Shown piece by piece: positions 9,396 to 18,813 of a DNA stretch of 64,000 nucleotides. The position numbers were made by a program, and so were the translations under genes. Position 1 is the stretch's first letter, and each line of letters opens with the position of its first letter. Source of the DNA: an uncultured Bacteroidales bacterium (lineage in GTDB: Bacteria; Bacteroidota; Bacteroidia; Bacteroidales; UBA932); assembly GCA_946999645.1 (NCBI GenBank), contig CAMQDS010000004.1, positions 50,440 to 114,439 on the forward strand, read 5' to 3'. The notes beneath the pieces were generated by a model. The model saw nothing but the letters and a program-made list of their open reading frames with translations. It had not been told where the DNA came from and searched no databases.

Positions 9396-10925
9396 ATGTT
9401 TAAATTCTTAAAATATATTTCTGTATGTCTTATTATATGTGGTTGTGCATGTACTGGGAATGCAGGTAAAGAAAATACGCTCAATAAAGGTGGAGCAGAA
9501 CCTAATCCGAAGCCTGTACTTACTACTGATGCGTATGCATATATCACTACTGCTGACAAACAGAAATTATTTGTACGAGAAAATTTGAAGTTTGGAAAAA
9601 CTGCTACAATGTCTCCTTATGCAATAAGGCTTACAGATGAACGTTTCCAAACTGTAGATGGTTTTGGTGCAGCTATCACAGTATCAAGTTGTTATCTACT
9701 TTCGAAAATGGCTAATTCTGAAAGAGAATCTTTCCTTAAACATATTTTTGATACTTCTGAAGGAATAGGCTCATCACTTGTAAGAGTTTGCATCGGCGGA
9801 TCGGATTTTTCATGGGATTATGGGGATTCGGGTCTCTCAGAGGATGGTCGTTACAGTTGGTGTGACAAGGAGGGTATTTCTAATTTCACTCCACATCCTA
9901 TGGATGTAAAGTATTTAATACCAATACTTAAAGAGATAATTAAAATTAATCCTAATGTGAAAATTGTCGGTTCTCCGTGGACGGCTCCTCGTTGGATGAA
10001 ACTTAGCTCAACTCTTAAATTTAAGCATTATAGTTGGACAGGCGGACGCCTTAATCCAAAATATTACAAAGATTATGCAACGTACTTTGTAAAATGGATA
10101 CAATATATGCAGTCTCAAGGTATTAATATATATGCAATTACTCCACAAAATGAGCCACTCAATGCTGGAAATTCAATGTCAATGCTTATGCCGTGGGAGG
10201 ATTGTAGGGATTTTATAAAACTTGGTCTTGGACCTGCATTTACTAAGTCCGGAATTAATACAAAAATCTTGATTTTTGATCATAATTATAATTATGACAA
10301 TAAGAAAGGTCAGGATAATTATCCTTTAAAAGTATATGAGGATAAGGAGGCTTCAAAATATATTGCCGGCTCTGCATGGCACAACTATGGAGGAAATGTA
10401 TCAGAACTTAACAATGTGTCCTCTAAGGCTCCTGATAAGGAAATATATTTTACAGAAGCTTCTATAGGTACATGGAATTATAATTTTTCATCTTGTCTTT
10501 TAAATGATTTTCGTGACATAATACTTGGTACTCTTTCACGGGATTGCAAGGGGGTAATATTTTGGAACTTACTTTTAGACGACAAGCATGGACCTTATAC
10601 AAAAGCTAATGGTTCATGTACTACATGTTATGGAGCTGCAACTGTTTTGAGTTCAGACAGTAAAACTATTGATTATTATAGTCAGTACTATAATATTGCA
10701 CATTGTTCTAAGGTAATAAAACCTGGTGCTATAAGAATTGGTACCAAAGGATTTACTTCTAATAGTATTAGTTATCAGGTATATAAGAATACTGATTCAT
10801 CTTACGGTGTAATAATTCTTAATGAAACAAATTCCGAACAAAAATTAGTATTTATTGATTCAAAGCACTCTGTAAGGTGCAATGTTCCTGGAAAATCTAT
10901 TGTATCATTAAGTTGGAAGGATTAA
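9396..10925 (+). CDS. GH30-family glycosidase lipoprotein, probable beta-1,6-glucanase or related
   Basis: A 509-residue retaining glycoside hydrolase of clan A. The N-terminus has a lipoprotein-type signal rich in Cys (residues 11-19), so surface or periplasmic anchoring is likely. Motifs of GH30 are VDGFGAAI (88-94), SPWTAPRWMK (193-202), the acid/base Glu253 in QNEP and the nucleophile Glu354 in YFTEAS. A small C-terminal beta domain follows, as usual in the family. GH30 covers glucosylceramidases, beta-1,6-glucanases, beta-1,6-galactanases and xylanases. With SusC/D and a duplicated binding lipoprotein, the layout resembles the characterised fungal beta-1,6-glucan locus of Bacteroides thetaiotaomicron. 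I chose ATG 9396, 2 nt after the susD stop, over a TTG at 9390. Confidence 0.88.
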   Translation: MFKFLKYISVCLIICGCACTGNAGKENTLNKGGAEPNPKPVLTTDAYAYITTADKQKLFVRENLKFGKTATMSPYAIRLTDERFQTVDGFGAAITVSSCYLLSKMANSERESFLKHIFDTSEGIGSSLVRVCIGGSDFSWDYGDSGLSEDGRYSWCDKEGISNFTPHPMDVKYLIPILKEIIKINPNVKIVGSPWTAPRWMKLSSTLKFKHYSWTGGRLNPKYYKDYATYFVKWIQYMQSQGINIYAITPQNEPLNAGNSMSMLMPWEDCRDFIKLGLGPAFTKSGINTKILIFDHNYNYDNKKGQDNYPLKVYEDKEASKYIAGSAWHNYGGNVSELNNVSSKAPDKEIYFTEASIGTWNYNFSSCLLNDFRDIILGTLSRDCKGVIFWNLLLDDKHGPYTKANGSCTTCYGAATVLSSDSKTIDYYSQYYNIAHCSKVIKPGAIRIGTKGFTSNSISYQVYKNTDSSYGVIILNETNSEQKLVFIDSKHSVRCNVPGKSIVSLSWKD

Positions 10926-10944
10926 AAAATGTAATTGAATTGAT

Positions 10945-12951
10945 ATGAGAAGAATATATTATACATTATCATTGATTATTGTTGCTCTTTTTACGGTTTT
11001 TTCGTGTAAAAAGAATGTCCCGGAAGTTAAATTTACTGATAAGGGACCTCAGATGGAGGTAAAAACAATAGATAATTCCGCTTATATGGGTGGAAACATT
11101 AGTTTTACTGTAAATCTAAAAGATGAATTTCCTTTGTCTACTTTAAAGGCAAGGCTATATTTTGATGATACTCAAGTAAGTGAAAAAGTTATACGTACTA
11201 AACAAAATGGTGAATATAAGGACGTATTGTCTGTACCTCTTTTTGCTGATATTCCAGATGGTACAGCTACTTTGGAACTTATTGCACAAAATACTGGCCT
11301 GGGAATTACTAAGCATGTGTCAGAGATAGAAATAAAAAGACCTAATTTTGATTTTATGAATCTTAAAATTGGTGATAAGGTTTATAAAATGGAGAAGACG
11401 GGTAATTATGCTTATTCTGTAGAGGGTAATTTTCCTGCTAAGGCAGATGCTTTTATACTTTCTCCTGAACTTGAAAATAAAACTGTAATCAAACTTGGAT
11501 GGGATGGAAAATCACTTTCTTCATCTTCAAATACTGAAATTCCATTCTCTGCTGCCAAAGACGGATTGTATAGAATTTCTATAGATCTTATGAAACTTTC
11601 TGCATCACCGTTTGGAAATTCTCAATTGGAGTTAAGTGAAGCAAAGCAAGTTGAGGTTATTCGTGTATTGCAAGGTACAGTTTTGAAATTTAAAAACATA
11701 CCAGGTATTACAACATGGGATCTTGATTATGACTTCTTTGAAATTAATGCAGAGAATGATGTGACATTTAAAGCCATAGATGGACTATATAAATTTACTG
11801 CAGATTTTGGAAAGAAATTTATAAAGGTTGAACCAATGAAGGATAATGAGCATACCTTGACTCTGAAAAAAGATTGTAGTGGTGCCCTTTGGATGATTGG
11901 TGGCAGTTTTGGGAAGCCTGCAATAGGCCCTTCATGGGATACAAATAATGGAGCTTATGCTTTTGCCTCAATAAAAGAGAAAGTGTATAGAATGACATTG
12001 GTAGCCGGTGCTTCTATTGCTGAAAAAGACTTCTCCATCAAAGCGTTTCATCAAAAAGGTTGGGGAGGAGAAATAAAATCTTACTCTTCATTAAATGACG
12101 AGACAGGTTTGTTTAAGGTAACTGACAGTGGCAACATTGAAATAGACAATGGTAAAAAACTTAAGAAGGGTAAAGCTTATGTGTTTGAAGTTGACTATTC
12201 TTCTGGAAATAAGCCACTTCTGCATATCTCTGAGACTGTTTTACCAGTCAAGAGCTTGAATATATTGATTAATGGCGTGCAGGCAGAGAGAGTAACTTTA
12301 ACTTTATATTCCGCTTTAATTGATATTAAAAAAGGTGATGCTATCAATGTATCAGGTCAAATTTCTGGTTTGGAAAAATGGTATATGGACCCAGACTATT
12401 TGAAATTAAGCAATACTGGATTGAAATTCAATGCTGCAAGCGGTAAATATATGGTGTTCATCGACTTGGAACTTAAATATGCTTATTTTAAGAGAATGAA
12501 GGATGCTGAAAATAAGGCAGAAATTGCAGATCATGCACTTTGGATGATGGGATGGGGTATTGGAACTCCTGTTTTAGCAAATCAGTTTAAATTTACTCCT
12601 GGAACAGCCTTTTGTATGGCAGAAGTTGATAATATGGTATTTAGAATTACTGGTATTGCTGTGTCTGCAAATGATAAATTTAAATTTGGTGGTCGTTTTT
12701 GTGCAGAAAAATTATCAATTAAATATTTTGGTCAGGATGGCTGGGGAGCTGAATGTGGTAAGATATTTAATAAGGCTACTGAAGTAAAGCTTACTCCAGA
12801 GGCTGCCAAACTTCTGAAACTAACAAATACAAATAATATTGAACTAAAGGACAATATTAAGTTGGAGGAAGGGGCTACTTATGTACTTACTATAGACTTG
12901 TCAAAGGCAAATTCAAATGGCATAGAAACAATTGACTTTATTAAAAAATAA
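10945..12951 (+). CDS. Surface glycan-binding lipoprotein with tandem duplicated domains (PUL 1)
   Basis: A 668-residue lipoprotein (lipobox TVFS-Cys21) in the position where PULs encode SusE/F-type or other surface-glycan-binding proteins. An N-terminal beta-sandwich (about 25-130) with a receptor-like linker is followed by two copies of a unit of about 215 residues. The copies can be matched by GITTWDLDYDFF versus GLEKWYMDPDYL, then LWMIGGSFGKP (from 315) versus LWMMGWGIGTP (from 532), then KGWGGE versus DGWGAE, and a closing Lys-rich KGKAYVFEVD versus EGATYVLTID. No catalytic motif is visible. It probably captures the GH30 substrate at the cell surface. The exact domain family (DUF5121/DUF5125-like) is a recollection, not a search result. 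Confidence 0.8.
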   Translation: MRRIYYTLSLIIVALFTVFSCKKNVPEVKFTDKGPQMEVKTIDNSAYMGGNISFTVNLKDEFPLSTLKARLYFDDTQVSEKVIRTKQNGEYKDVLSVPLFADIPDGTATLELIAQNTGLGITKHVSEIEIKRPNFDFMNLKIGDKVYKMEKTGNYAYSVEGNFPAKADAFILSPELENKTVIKLGWDGKSLSSSSNTEIPFSAAKDGLYRISIDLMKLSASPFGNSQLELSEAKQVEVIRVLQGTVLKFKNIPGITTWDLDYDFFEINAENDVTFKAIDGLYKFTADFGKKFIKVEPMKDNEHTLTLKKDCSGALWMIGGSFGKPAIGPSWDTNNGAYAFASIKEKVYRMTLVAGASIAEKDFSIKAFHQKGWGGEIKSYSSLNDETGLFKVTDSGNIEIDNGKKLKKGKAYVFEVDYSSGNKPLLHISETVLPVKSLNILINGVQAERVTLTLYSALIDIKKGDAINVSGQISGLEKWYMDPDYLKLSNTGLKFNAASGKYMVFIDLELKYAYFKRMKDAENKAEIADHALWMMGWGIGTPVLANQFKFTPGTAFCMAEVDNMVFRITGIAVSANDKFKFGGRFCAEKLSIKYFGQDGWGAECGKIFNKATEVKLTPEAAKLLKLTNTNNIELKDNIKLEEGATYVLTIDLSKANSNGIETIDFIKK

Positions 12952-12970
12952 ATTATTCTAATGTTTGTAT

Positions 12971-13012
12971 AGCCTGGGTGATTAAATAAAATTTTAGCCA
13001 CCCGGGCTTTTA
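12971..13012 (+). terminator. Terminator of PUL 1
   Basis: A 10-bp stem AGCCTGGGTG / CACCCGGGCT (one G-T pair) is followed by TTTTA. It ends the four-gene operon before the regulator. Confidence 0.8.
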
Positions 13013-13040
13013 CATTAACTCCTAATTTTACTTATATTTG
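13008..13040 (+). promoter_or_regulatory. Candidate promoter for the DUF6377-like regulator
   Basis: TTTTA (13008-13012), a 20-nt spacer and TATATTTG (13033-13040) fit the Bacteroidetes promoter pattern. Transcription would begin near 13047, leaving a leader of under 20 nt before the TTG start. The -33 element overlaps the T tract of the upstream terminator. Confidence 0.5.
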
Positions 13041-13063
13041 AATAGTATTTTAAATAGTAAAAT

Positions 13064-14698
13064 TTGAGATATAATCTACTTATATCAGCTATATCTGTTG
13101 CTTGTTTATTGTTTTCTTGCACAAGCAGGGATATATCTTCATCTTGTTTAGATGAATTGGATGGTATTCTTAAAATGAGGAATACCTATGAAGCATCTTA
13201 TCATAAAAGAATGGGGGAGTTGAAACAACTAAAGTATTTACATTCATCTCCAGCCTATATTTATGAAATAAACAACAGACTTGCGAATGAATATTTTTCT
13301 ACCAGCCTTGATACTACAGTGTTATATTTAAATGAAAATATTTCACTCGCACGCAAGATGAATGATACCATTCTTGAAGGTAAAGCAGAACTTACACTTG
13401 CATGTGCTTATGTTATGGCAGGTTACCATATGGAAGCATTAGATATTTTACAGTCATATGATAAAAAGTCTATACCCTATAAGCTCAAAAAGTTATATTT
13501 CTATGCAAAATATACCTTTTCAGGTGAACTGAAGTCATATTATCGAAATAGAACTGAATATTTTGATAAGTATGTGAACAGGAATGAATATAAGGACTCT
13601 TTACTGAAATATGTAGAGCCTGATTCCTTTTTATATTGGGATATTAAGCGTGAGGAAGCAGTAGATAGCGGACATGTAATGCAGGCACGTTCTTGTATTG
13701 ACAGTATGATTACCAGAACGACCACTAATTCACATGATTATGCAAAGGCTTGTTTTTACTATGCTTATACGTTTGACAATTATAATAGTAGAATACTATG
13801 GTTCTCACGTTCTGCTATTGCAGATATAACTTGTGCAATTAAAGATTATGCATCGCTCCATGATTTAGCAAGATTGTTATTTGAAAAAGGGGATATAGAA
13901 AGGGCTTTTAGGTATACAGCCGATTATTGTCTTCCCGATGCAATAGCTTATAATGGAAAATTGCGTCCTTGGCTTATCAGTAGATTTTTTCCTGAACTTG
14001 AGAGGGCGTATGTAAATAAATCTATACATCAGAAATATGTGATGATTGTATTGATTATAATTATCTCTGCAATGCTCTTTTTGCTAATCTTGATGACCAT
14101 TATACTTGTAATAAGGCATAGGGCTCTGATAAAAGCAAGAAAGAGTTTACAGGAATCATACATTGAAATAGAGCACAGAAATACTGAGTTGCAGCAGATA
14201 AATGATCGGTTGGAATTATTGAACGAGAGTATTAATGAAAGTGATAAGGTCAAGCAAGAATATATCGCTCTATTCTTGGGTATACTATCTGCTGATATTA
14301 ACGAAAAAAGACAGTATAGAAATCACGTTATTAAGTATATACGTAGGGGAAATGAAAAATATCTTGTAGATGAGATTGAAGCATTACCTTCTATTGAGGA
14401 GGATATAAGGCAATTTTACAAAATGTTTGATGAAACATTTATAAATCTTTTTCCTGATTTTGTAGAAAAGTTCAATAGGTTGCTTTTAGATGGAGAAAAA
14501 ATCTTCCCGAAGGGAAATGATATATTGTCCCCTGAACTTAGAATTTTTGCATTAATTAAACTTGGAATTCGTGACTCATGTAAAATCGCCTCTTTGTTGC
14601 ACTATTCTGCAAACACTATATATAATTATAGAGCAAAGATAAAGAATAAGGCAAAGGTAGACAGAGATATTTTTGAAGATGAGGTCGCTAAATTATAA
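13064..14698 (+). CDS. Membrane-spanning regulator with periplasmic TPR-like sensor and cytoplasmic HTH (DUF6377-like)
   Basis: A 544-residue protein with a lipobox-like signal (LLFS-Cys19) and a helical, TPR-like region to about residue 320. One strong membrane helix (about 325-349) is followed by a coiled coil (about 352-400) and a C-terminal helical domain whose end (RIFALIKLGIRDSCKIASLLHYSANTIYNYRAKI, about 492-525) looks like a LuxR-type helix-turn-helix. No histidine kinase or ATPase motif is present. The start is TTG at 13064: an in-frame stop at 13058 excludes any earlier start, and the next Met (residue 38) would remove the signal. Its place directly after PUL 1 suggests that it senses that substrate; this is inference. 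Confidence 0.75.
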   Translation: MRYNLLISAISVACLLFSCTSRDISSSCLDELDGILKMRNTYEASYHKRMGELKQLKYLHSSPAYIYEINNRLANEYFSTSLDTTVLYLNENISLARKMNDTILEGKAELTLACAYVMAGYHMEALDILQSYDKKSIPYKLKKLYFYAKYTFSGELKSYYRNRTEYFDKYVNRNEYKDSLLKYVEPDSFLYWDIKREEAVDSGHVMQARSCIDSMITRTTTNSHDYAKACFYYAYTFDNYNSRILWFSRSAIADITCAIKDYASLHDLARLLFEKGDIERAFRYTADYCLPDAIAYNGKLRPWLISRFFPELERAYVNKSIHQKYVMIVLIIIISAMLFLLILMTIILVIRHRALIKARKSLQESYIEIEHRNTELQQINDRLELLNESINESDKVKQEYIALFLGILSADINEKRQYRNHVIKYIRRGNEKYLVDEIEALPSIEEDIRQFYKMFDETFINLFPDFVEKFNRLLLDGEKIFPKGNDILSPELRIFALIKLGIRDSCKIASLLHYSANTIYNYRAKIKNKAKVDRDIFEDEVAKL

Positions 14699-15826
14699 TG
14701 TCCTCTTCATTGTCTTTAGTATAGTATCCGTCATATTGTCCCAACTATATTTCTGCTTTTCTTCTTTTATCCCTTCATCAAAGTCATTATAACGCTTATT
14801 TGAGAAAAAGTCAATCAAAGCATCGGCTATTTTGTCTGCTTCAGGTTTGACTGTATATCCTACTTTACCATTAGGAATTATTTCTGCAAGTCCTCCGACA
14901 TCAGTAACCAACATTGGCTTTTCAAAATGATAACCTATTTGGGTAACTCCGCTTTGTGTCGCAGAAATATAGGGTTGTACAATTATGTCAGCGGCACAGA
15001 AAAAATACTTAACCTCATTATCTTTGATAAATTCATTGTACCAGTGTATCTTACCTTCCAACTTAAGTTCTTTTTCGATAGTCTTATATTTTTCTTCATT
15101 ATTATAAAATTCGCCAGCCACTATTAACTCTGTATTCAGAGTTCTAAACCTTGTATCGGCATAGGCTTTCATAAGTAATTCCAATCCCTTATAGTCTCGA
15201 ATAAATCCGAAAAACAGCATATAGCGCTTATCTGTAGGAAGATTTATTTTTTTTAGTGCCAAGCTTCTGTCCAGCTTTTCTCCATATTGGTCGTATAGAG
15301 GATGAGGACAGAATGCTCTCGGTTTTAATTTATCAAATATTAATGAATCTTTAAGAACAGAATGTGACATTGCTATATAACCATCCATGGTTTTAAGAAA
15401 CCATTTTGTAAGCAACTTATCTCCCAGACGTTTTTCGTGAGGAATAACATTGTCTAAAATTGCTATTACCTTTGTATGGTTATTATTTTTAGCCATCCAG
15501 GCTACTGATGCTAAACAAGGAACCATATACGGAAGCCATAATCTGGTTATTATTAAGTCAGCATTTTTTCGTTTTAACTCTTCTCCGATTATAACCCAAT
15601 TTAATGGATTGATTGAATTGAGTTTACGTTCAATCTTAAGTCCTTTAGGGGCAGGAGCATCCGTAAATTGACTTTTCCCTGGAAATAAAAATGAAGGATA
15701 TTGTAACTTATATGTACATACCTCCACATTATGACCTTCAGCCATAAATTGGAGCGCCAATCTATCATTAAAAGTGGCTATCCCACCTCTGTAAGGGTGT
15801 GCTGGTCCGAGTAATATTATTTTCAT
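14693..15826 (-). CDS. GT4-type (GT-B fold) glycosyltransferase
   Basis: A 377-residue cytosolic or membrane-associated glycosyltransferase. The N-terminal GPAHPYRGGIATFNDRLA is a typical glycine-rich acceptor loop, and the C-terminal Rossmann half has the sugar-nucleotide motif (QSGVTQIGYHFEKPMLVTDVGGLAEII) of the GT1/GT4 group. It is likely to add a sugar to a cell-surface glycan or lipid carrier, but donor and acceptor are unknown. ATG 15826 is chosen over an upstream codon because it lies one base after the M16 peptidase stop, suggesting coupled translation. Its stop overlaps by 6 nt the stop of the convergent regulator gene. Confidence 0.88.
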   Translation of the reverse strand: MKIILLGPAHPYRGGIATFNDRLALQFMAEGHNVEVCTYKLQYPSFLFPGKSQFTDAPAPKGLKIERKLNSINPLNWVIIGEELKRKNADLIITRLWLPYMVPCLASVAWMAKNNNHTKVIAILDNVIPHEKRLGDKLLTKWFLKTMDGYIAMSHSVLKDSLIFDKLKPRAFCPHPLYDQYGEKLDRSLALKKINLPTDKRYMLFFGFIRDYKGLELLMKAYADTRFRTLNTELIVAGEFYNNEEKYKTIEKELKLEGKIHWYNEFIKDNEVKYFFCAADIIVQPYISATQSGVTQIGYHFEKPMLVTDVGGLAEIIPNGKVGYTVKPEADKIADALIDFFSNKRYNDFDEGIKEEKQKYSWDNMTDTILKTMKRTL

Positions 15827-15827
15827 A

Positions 15828-18722
15828 TTAATATCCGAAAAGTTCATCCTCGGAAATCACCTTTACTTCTCCCAATGCTTTTAGAGATGACATATCCAAA
15901 GCATTAATTTTTCCGAGTACCCCATAAATATACGTACGACCATATATCCATTTTTCAGATGTCTTTGTCAAATCTGATAATTGCATATCTGAGAGCCTCT
16001 CAAATATATACTTATCAATAGGTTCATTAAGTCCGAGTTCTTTGTCGTGCAAGTAACTGTATAATACATCCATCCCAGTTGTTCTTTTTGTCCTAAGACT
16101 TGTCATTAAGGATGATTTGGCAATATTGAAAGCTTTCTCTGACTTCGGCATGTTATTGATTATTAAGTTAAATGCTTCAATAACCTTTTTGAGTTTATCA
16201 GTCTGTGAGCCAATTACCGCATAAAATGAATAGTCGTCATCTTTAAACTCAGGTGAAAAAAGATAGGCTCCTGCATTATAAGCAAGTGCTCGCGCTTCCC
16301 TCATTTCCTGAAATACTATACTATTCATACCATTCCCAAAATAGGTGTTAAATAATTCTATTTGAGGTGCTTGTGTAATATCAAATTTTTCTCCTCTATT
16401 TGAAAATTGCAAATAGTTAAATTGTGGAGCATCATAGTTCGTAACATAGACTATTGATTTTGGAGTCAAGACCCTCTTAATCGGAGTCTTAATTACAGGT
16501 TTAAGCACAGCGGGAATATTATGGTGTGATTTTAATAGAGTGGACGCTTTCTCTTGATTCACCGGACCATAATATAGTACTTTATGCTGTTTGCCTAAAA
16601 TGTCTTTGACTTTATCCAGTAACTGTGTGGAAGTCAAGTTATTTAAAGACTCTTTATTAAGTGTAGACTTATGCACATATTCAGAACCGAACATTACATA
16701 TTGCATCAAAGCACGCTTACATGCTACGTTGTTCATCTTATTGTCACTGCGTGACTTTAACTCATCTGATTTAATATTTTCCAGAACACTGTCATTACCA
16801 GTTGCGTTGGCGTACAAATCTTCAACAATATCCATAGCTTCTGGTAAATTTTCACTTAATCCAGTTATATATATTGTAAGGGTGTTGTTTCCGACTTTTG
16901 TATAGAATCTGCAAGCCAGTGAGTATAGTTTGTTAGCTATTTCTTCTGCTGAATGTTTAGGGGTGCCTAAATATGAAATATAATCAAAAGCTATAGGAAG
17001 AGCAGCATCGTTTATTTTTCCTATATCATACCTGTATGCGATAGTCGCTATATCATTTAATTCATTTTTTTTATATAGAACCTCAAGTTTGTCGGACTTT
17101 AATACAGATAGTTCCTTTTTATAGTCAGTGAATACCGGTTCTATTGGTTTTACTTTTGCGTTAGCAATCTCTTTTAAAAAGTTACTCTCTTTATCACGAT
17201 TGGTTTCTATAGGAGTTATTGCAGGTGCATCTATTTTTTTTATTTGATTATCAATTCCTTTACGTTTATATACAACTACATAATTATTATCTCCAAGATA
17301 TTTTTCTGCCCATGAAACAATATCTTGTTTAGATAATTTAGATAAGCGTTCAAGTCTTTTAGAGGTATTTGCCCAAGTCTCTCCGTTTATGAATGATTCT
17401 ACAAATTTCATGGCTCTATCTTGATTGCTTTCCAACTCTTTCATCTCTTTGAGTTTATAATTATTTATAGCAGCCTTGATAATATCCTCGTTGAAATCAC
17501 CTTTGCGTAATTTTGAAACTTCAGTCAACAAAATATCCCTTACTTCTTGGAGAGTTTGACCTGTTTTAGGGTAAGCACTAACAAGCATAGAGCAATAATC
17601 GGCTCTGTCATAGTTAAATGCCCAAGCATTTATAGCCTTTTGTTTCTGATTTACATCCAAATCTAAAAGACCTGCCATTCCATTGTTTAAAATAGAACGT
17701 ACTATTATTCCAATTTCTCCATCTTTTGTAGCTGCTCCTGGAAACTTCCAGCCCATAAGTATATACTCGGCTTCCTGTCCGATAATTACTTTTTCCTTTG
17801 GAACACTTATTGGTGATTCTTGTGAAACTTGCAGTTCTGGAATGTTTTTATTTGGTTTCCAGTTCCCAAAATATTTTTTAATTATCTCAATAGTTTCTTT
17901 AGGATCAAAATCACCTGACAGACAGATTGCACAATTATTTGGTACATAATAAGTTTCTTTCTGTCTTTTTATCGCAGTAATGGATGGATTTTTTAAATGT
18001 TCCTGTGTGCCTATTACTGTTTGTTTTCCATAAGGATGGTTGGGAAACAGCATAGAGTCTACGGCAGCAAAGACCTTCTGGTCATCGCTTCCAAGACCTA
18101 TGTTTTTCTCTTCATAGACAGCTTCAAGTTCTGTATGGAACCCTCTAACAACCATATTTATAAATCTGTCGGACTGTACTTTTGCCCAATTTTCAATTTG
18201 ATTAGAAGGTATATCTTCTTGATAACATGTTAAATCATTAGATGTAAATGCATTGCTGCCTTCAGCCCCGATAAGAGACATAGCCTTATCATATTCATTA
18301 GCAATTGCATACTTAGAGGCTTTATAACTTATGGAATCTATTTTTTTATATATCCTCAGACGTTCGTTTTTATCTGTCTTTGTGCGATATATATTGTAAA
18401 GAGATTCAATACTATCCAACAAGGGTTTTTCTGCTTCATAATTAGAGGTTCCTAACTTATCTGTCCCTTTAAACATTATATGCTCTAAATAGTGAGCAAG
18501 ACCAGTGTTGTCTGCTGGATCATTCTTTCCACCCACTTTTACCGCAATATATGTCTGTATGCGTGGAGATTCTTTATTTACTGTCATATACACCTTCAAC
18601 CCATTGTCCAATGTATACGTAATTGTATTCATAGGATCGTTATAGGTGGTAATACTTCTTGTACAGGAAAGAGTAATTATTAGGGTAAGAAAAAACAATA
18701 ACCCTGTTCGGATAAGTTTCAT
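15828..18722 (-). CDS. M16-family zinc metallopeptidase, two-module lipoprotein
   Basis: A 964-residue exported peptidase (lipobox ITLS-Cys20). The inverted zinc motif HYLEH (His77, Glu80, His81) and the downstream acidic ligand in VYEEKNIG identify an active N-terminal M16 module. The second half (from about residue 540) repeats the fold without the zinc motif, as in other two-module pitrilysin-like enzymes that form a clamshell and degrade peptides. I start at ATG 18722, which gives a proper signal peptide; the longer frame adds 20 residues with no function. A promoter-like element precedes it, and the glycosyltransferase is one base downstream. Confidence 0.93.
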   Translation of the reverse strand: MKLIRTGLLFFLTLIITLSCTRSITTYNDPMNTITYTLDNGLKVYMTVNKESPRIQTYIAVKVGGKNDPADNTGLAHYLEHIMFKGTDKLGTSNYEAEKPLLDSIESLYNIYRTKTDKNERLRIYKKIDSISYKASKYAIANEYDKAMSLIGAEGSNAFTSNDLTCYQEDIPSNQIENWAKVQSDRFINMVVRGFHTELEAVYEEKNIGLGSDDQKVFAAVDSMLFPNHPYGKQTVIGTQEHLKNPSITAIKRQKETYYVPNNCAICLSGDFDPKETIEIIKKYFGNWKPNKNIPELQVSQESPISVPKEKVIIGQEAEYILMGWKFPGAATKDGEIGIIVRSILNNGMAGLLDLDVNQKQKAINAWAFNYDRADYCSMLVSAYPKTGQTLQEVRDILLTEVSKLRKGDFNEDIIKAAINNYKLKEMKELESNQDRAMKFVESFINGETWANTSKRLERLSKLSKQDIVSWAEKYLGDNNYVVVYKRKGIDNQIKKIDAPAITPIETNRDKESNFLKEIANAKVKPIEPVFTDYKKELSVLKSDKLEVLYKKNELNDIATIAYRYDIGKINDAALPIAFDYISYLGTPKHSAEEIANKLYSLACRFYTKVGNNTLTIYITGLSENLPEAMDIVEDLYANATGNDSVLENIKSDELKSRSDNKMNNVACKRALMQYVMFGSEYVHKSTLNKESLNNLTSTQLLDKVKDILGKQHKVLYYGPVNQEKASTLLKSHHNIPAVLKPVIKTPIKRVLTPKSIVYVTNYDAPQFNYLQFSNRGEKFDITQAPQIELFNTYFGNGMNSIVFQEMREARALAYNAGAYLFSPEFKDDDYSFYAVIGSQTDKLKKVIEAFNLIINNMPKSEKAFNIAKSSLMTSLRTKRTTGMDVLYSYLHDKELGLNEPIDKYIFERLSDMQLSDLTKTSEKWIYGRTYIYGVLGKINALDMSSLKALGEVKVISEDELFGY

Positions 18723-18752
18723 AATATTTATTTTAAAAAATCTATACCAGTG

Positions 18753-18783
18753 CAAAAGTACAATTTTTTTATAATCTCTCAAT
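18753..18783 (-). promoter_or_regulatory. Promoter of the M16 peptidase-glycosyltransferase pair
   Basis: On the minus strand ATTG (18783-18780), a 19-nt spacer and TACTTTTG (18760-18753) match the Bacteroidetes consensus with one change. Transcription would begin about 25 nt before the peptidase ATG. Confidence 0.55.
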
Positions 18784-18813
18784 TGTGATACTTATAATCT
18801 GAGTCTCTTATTG

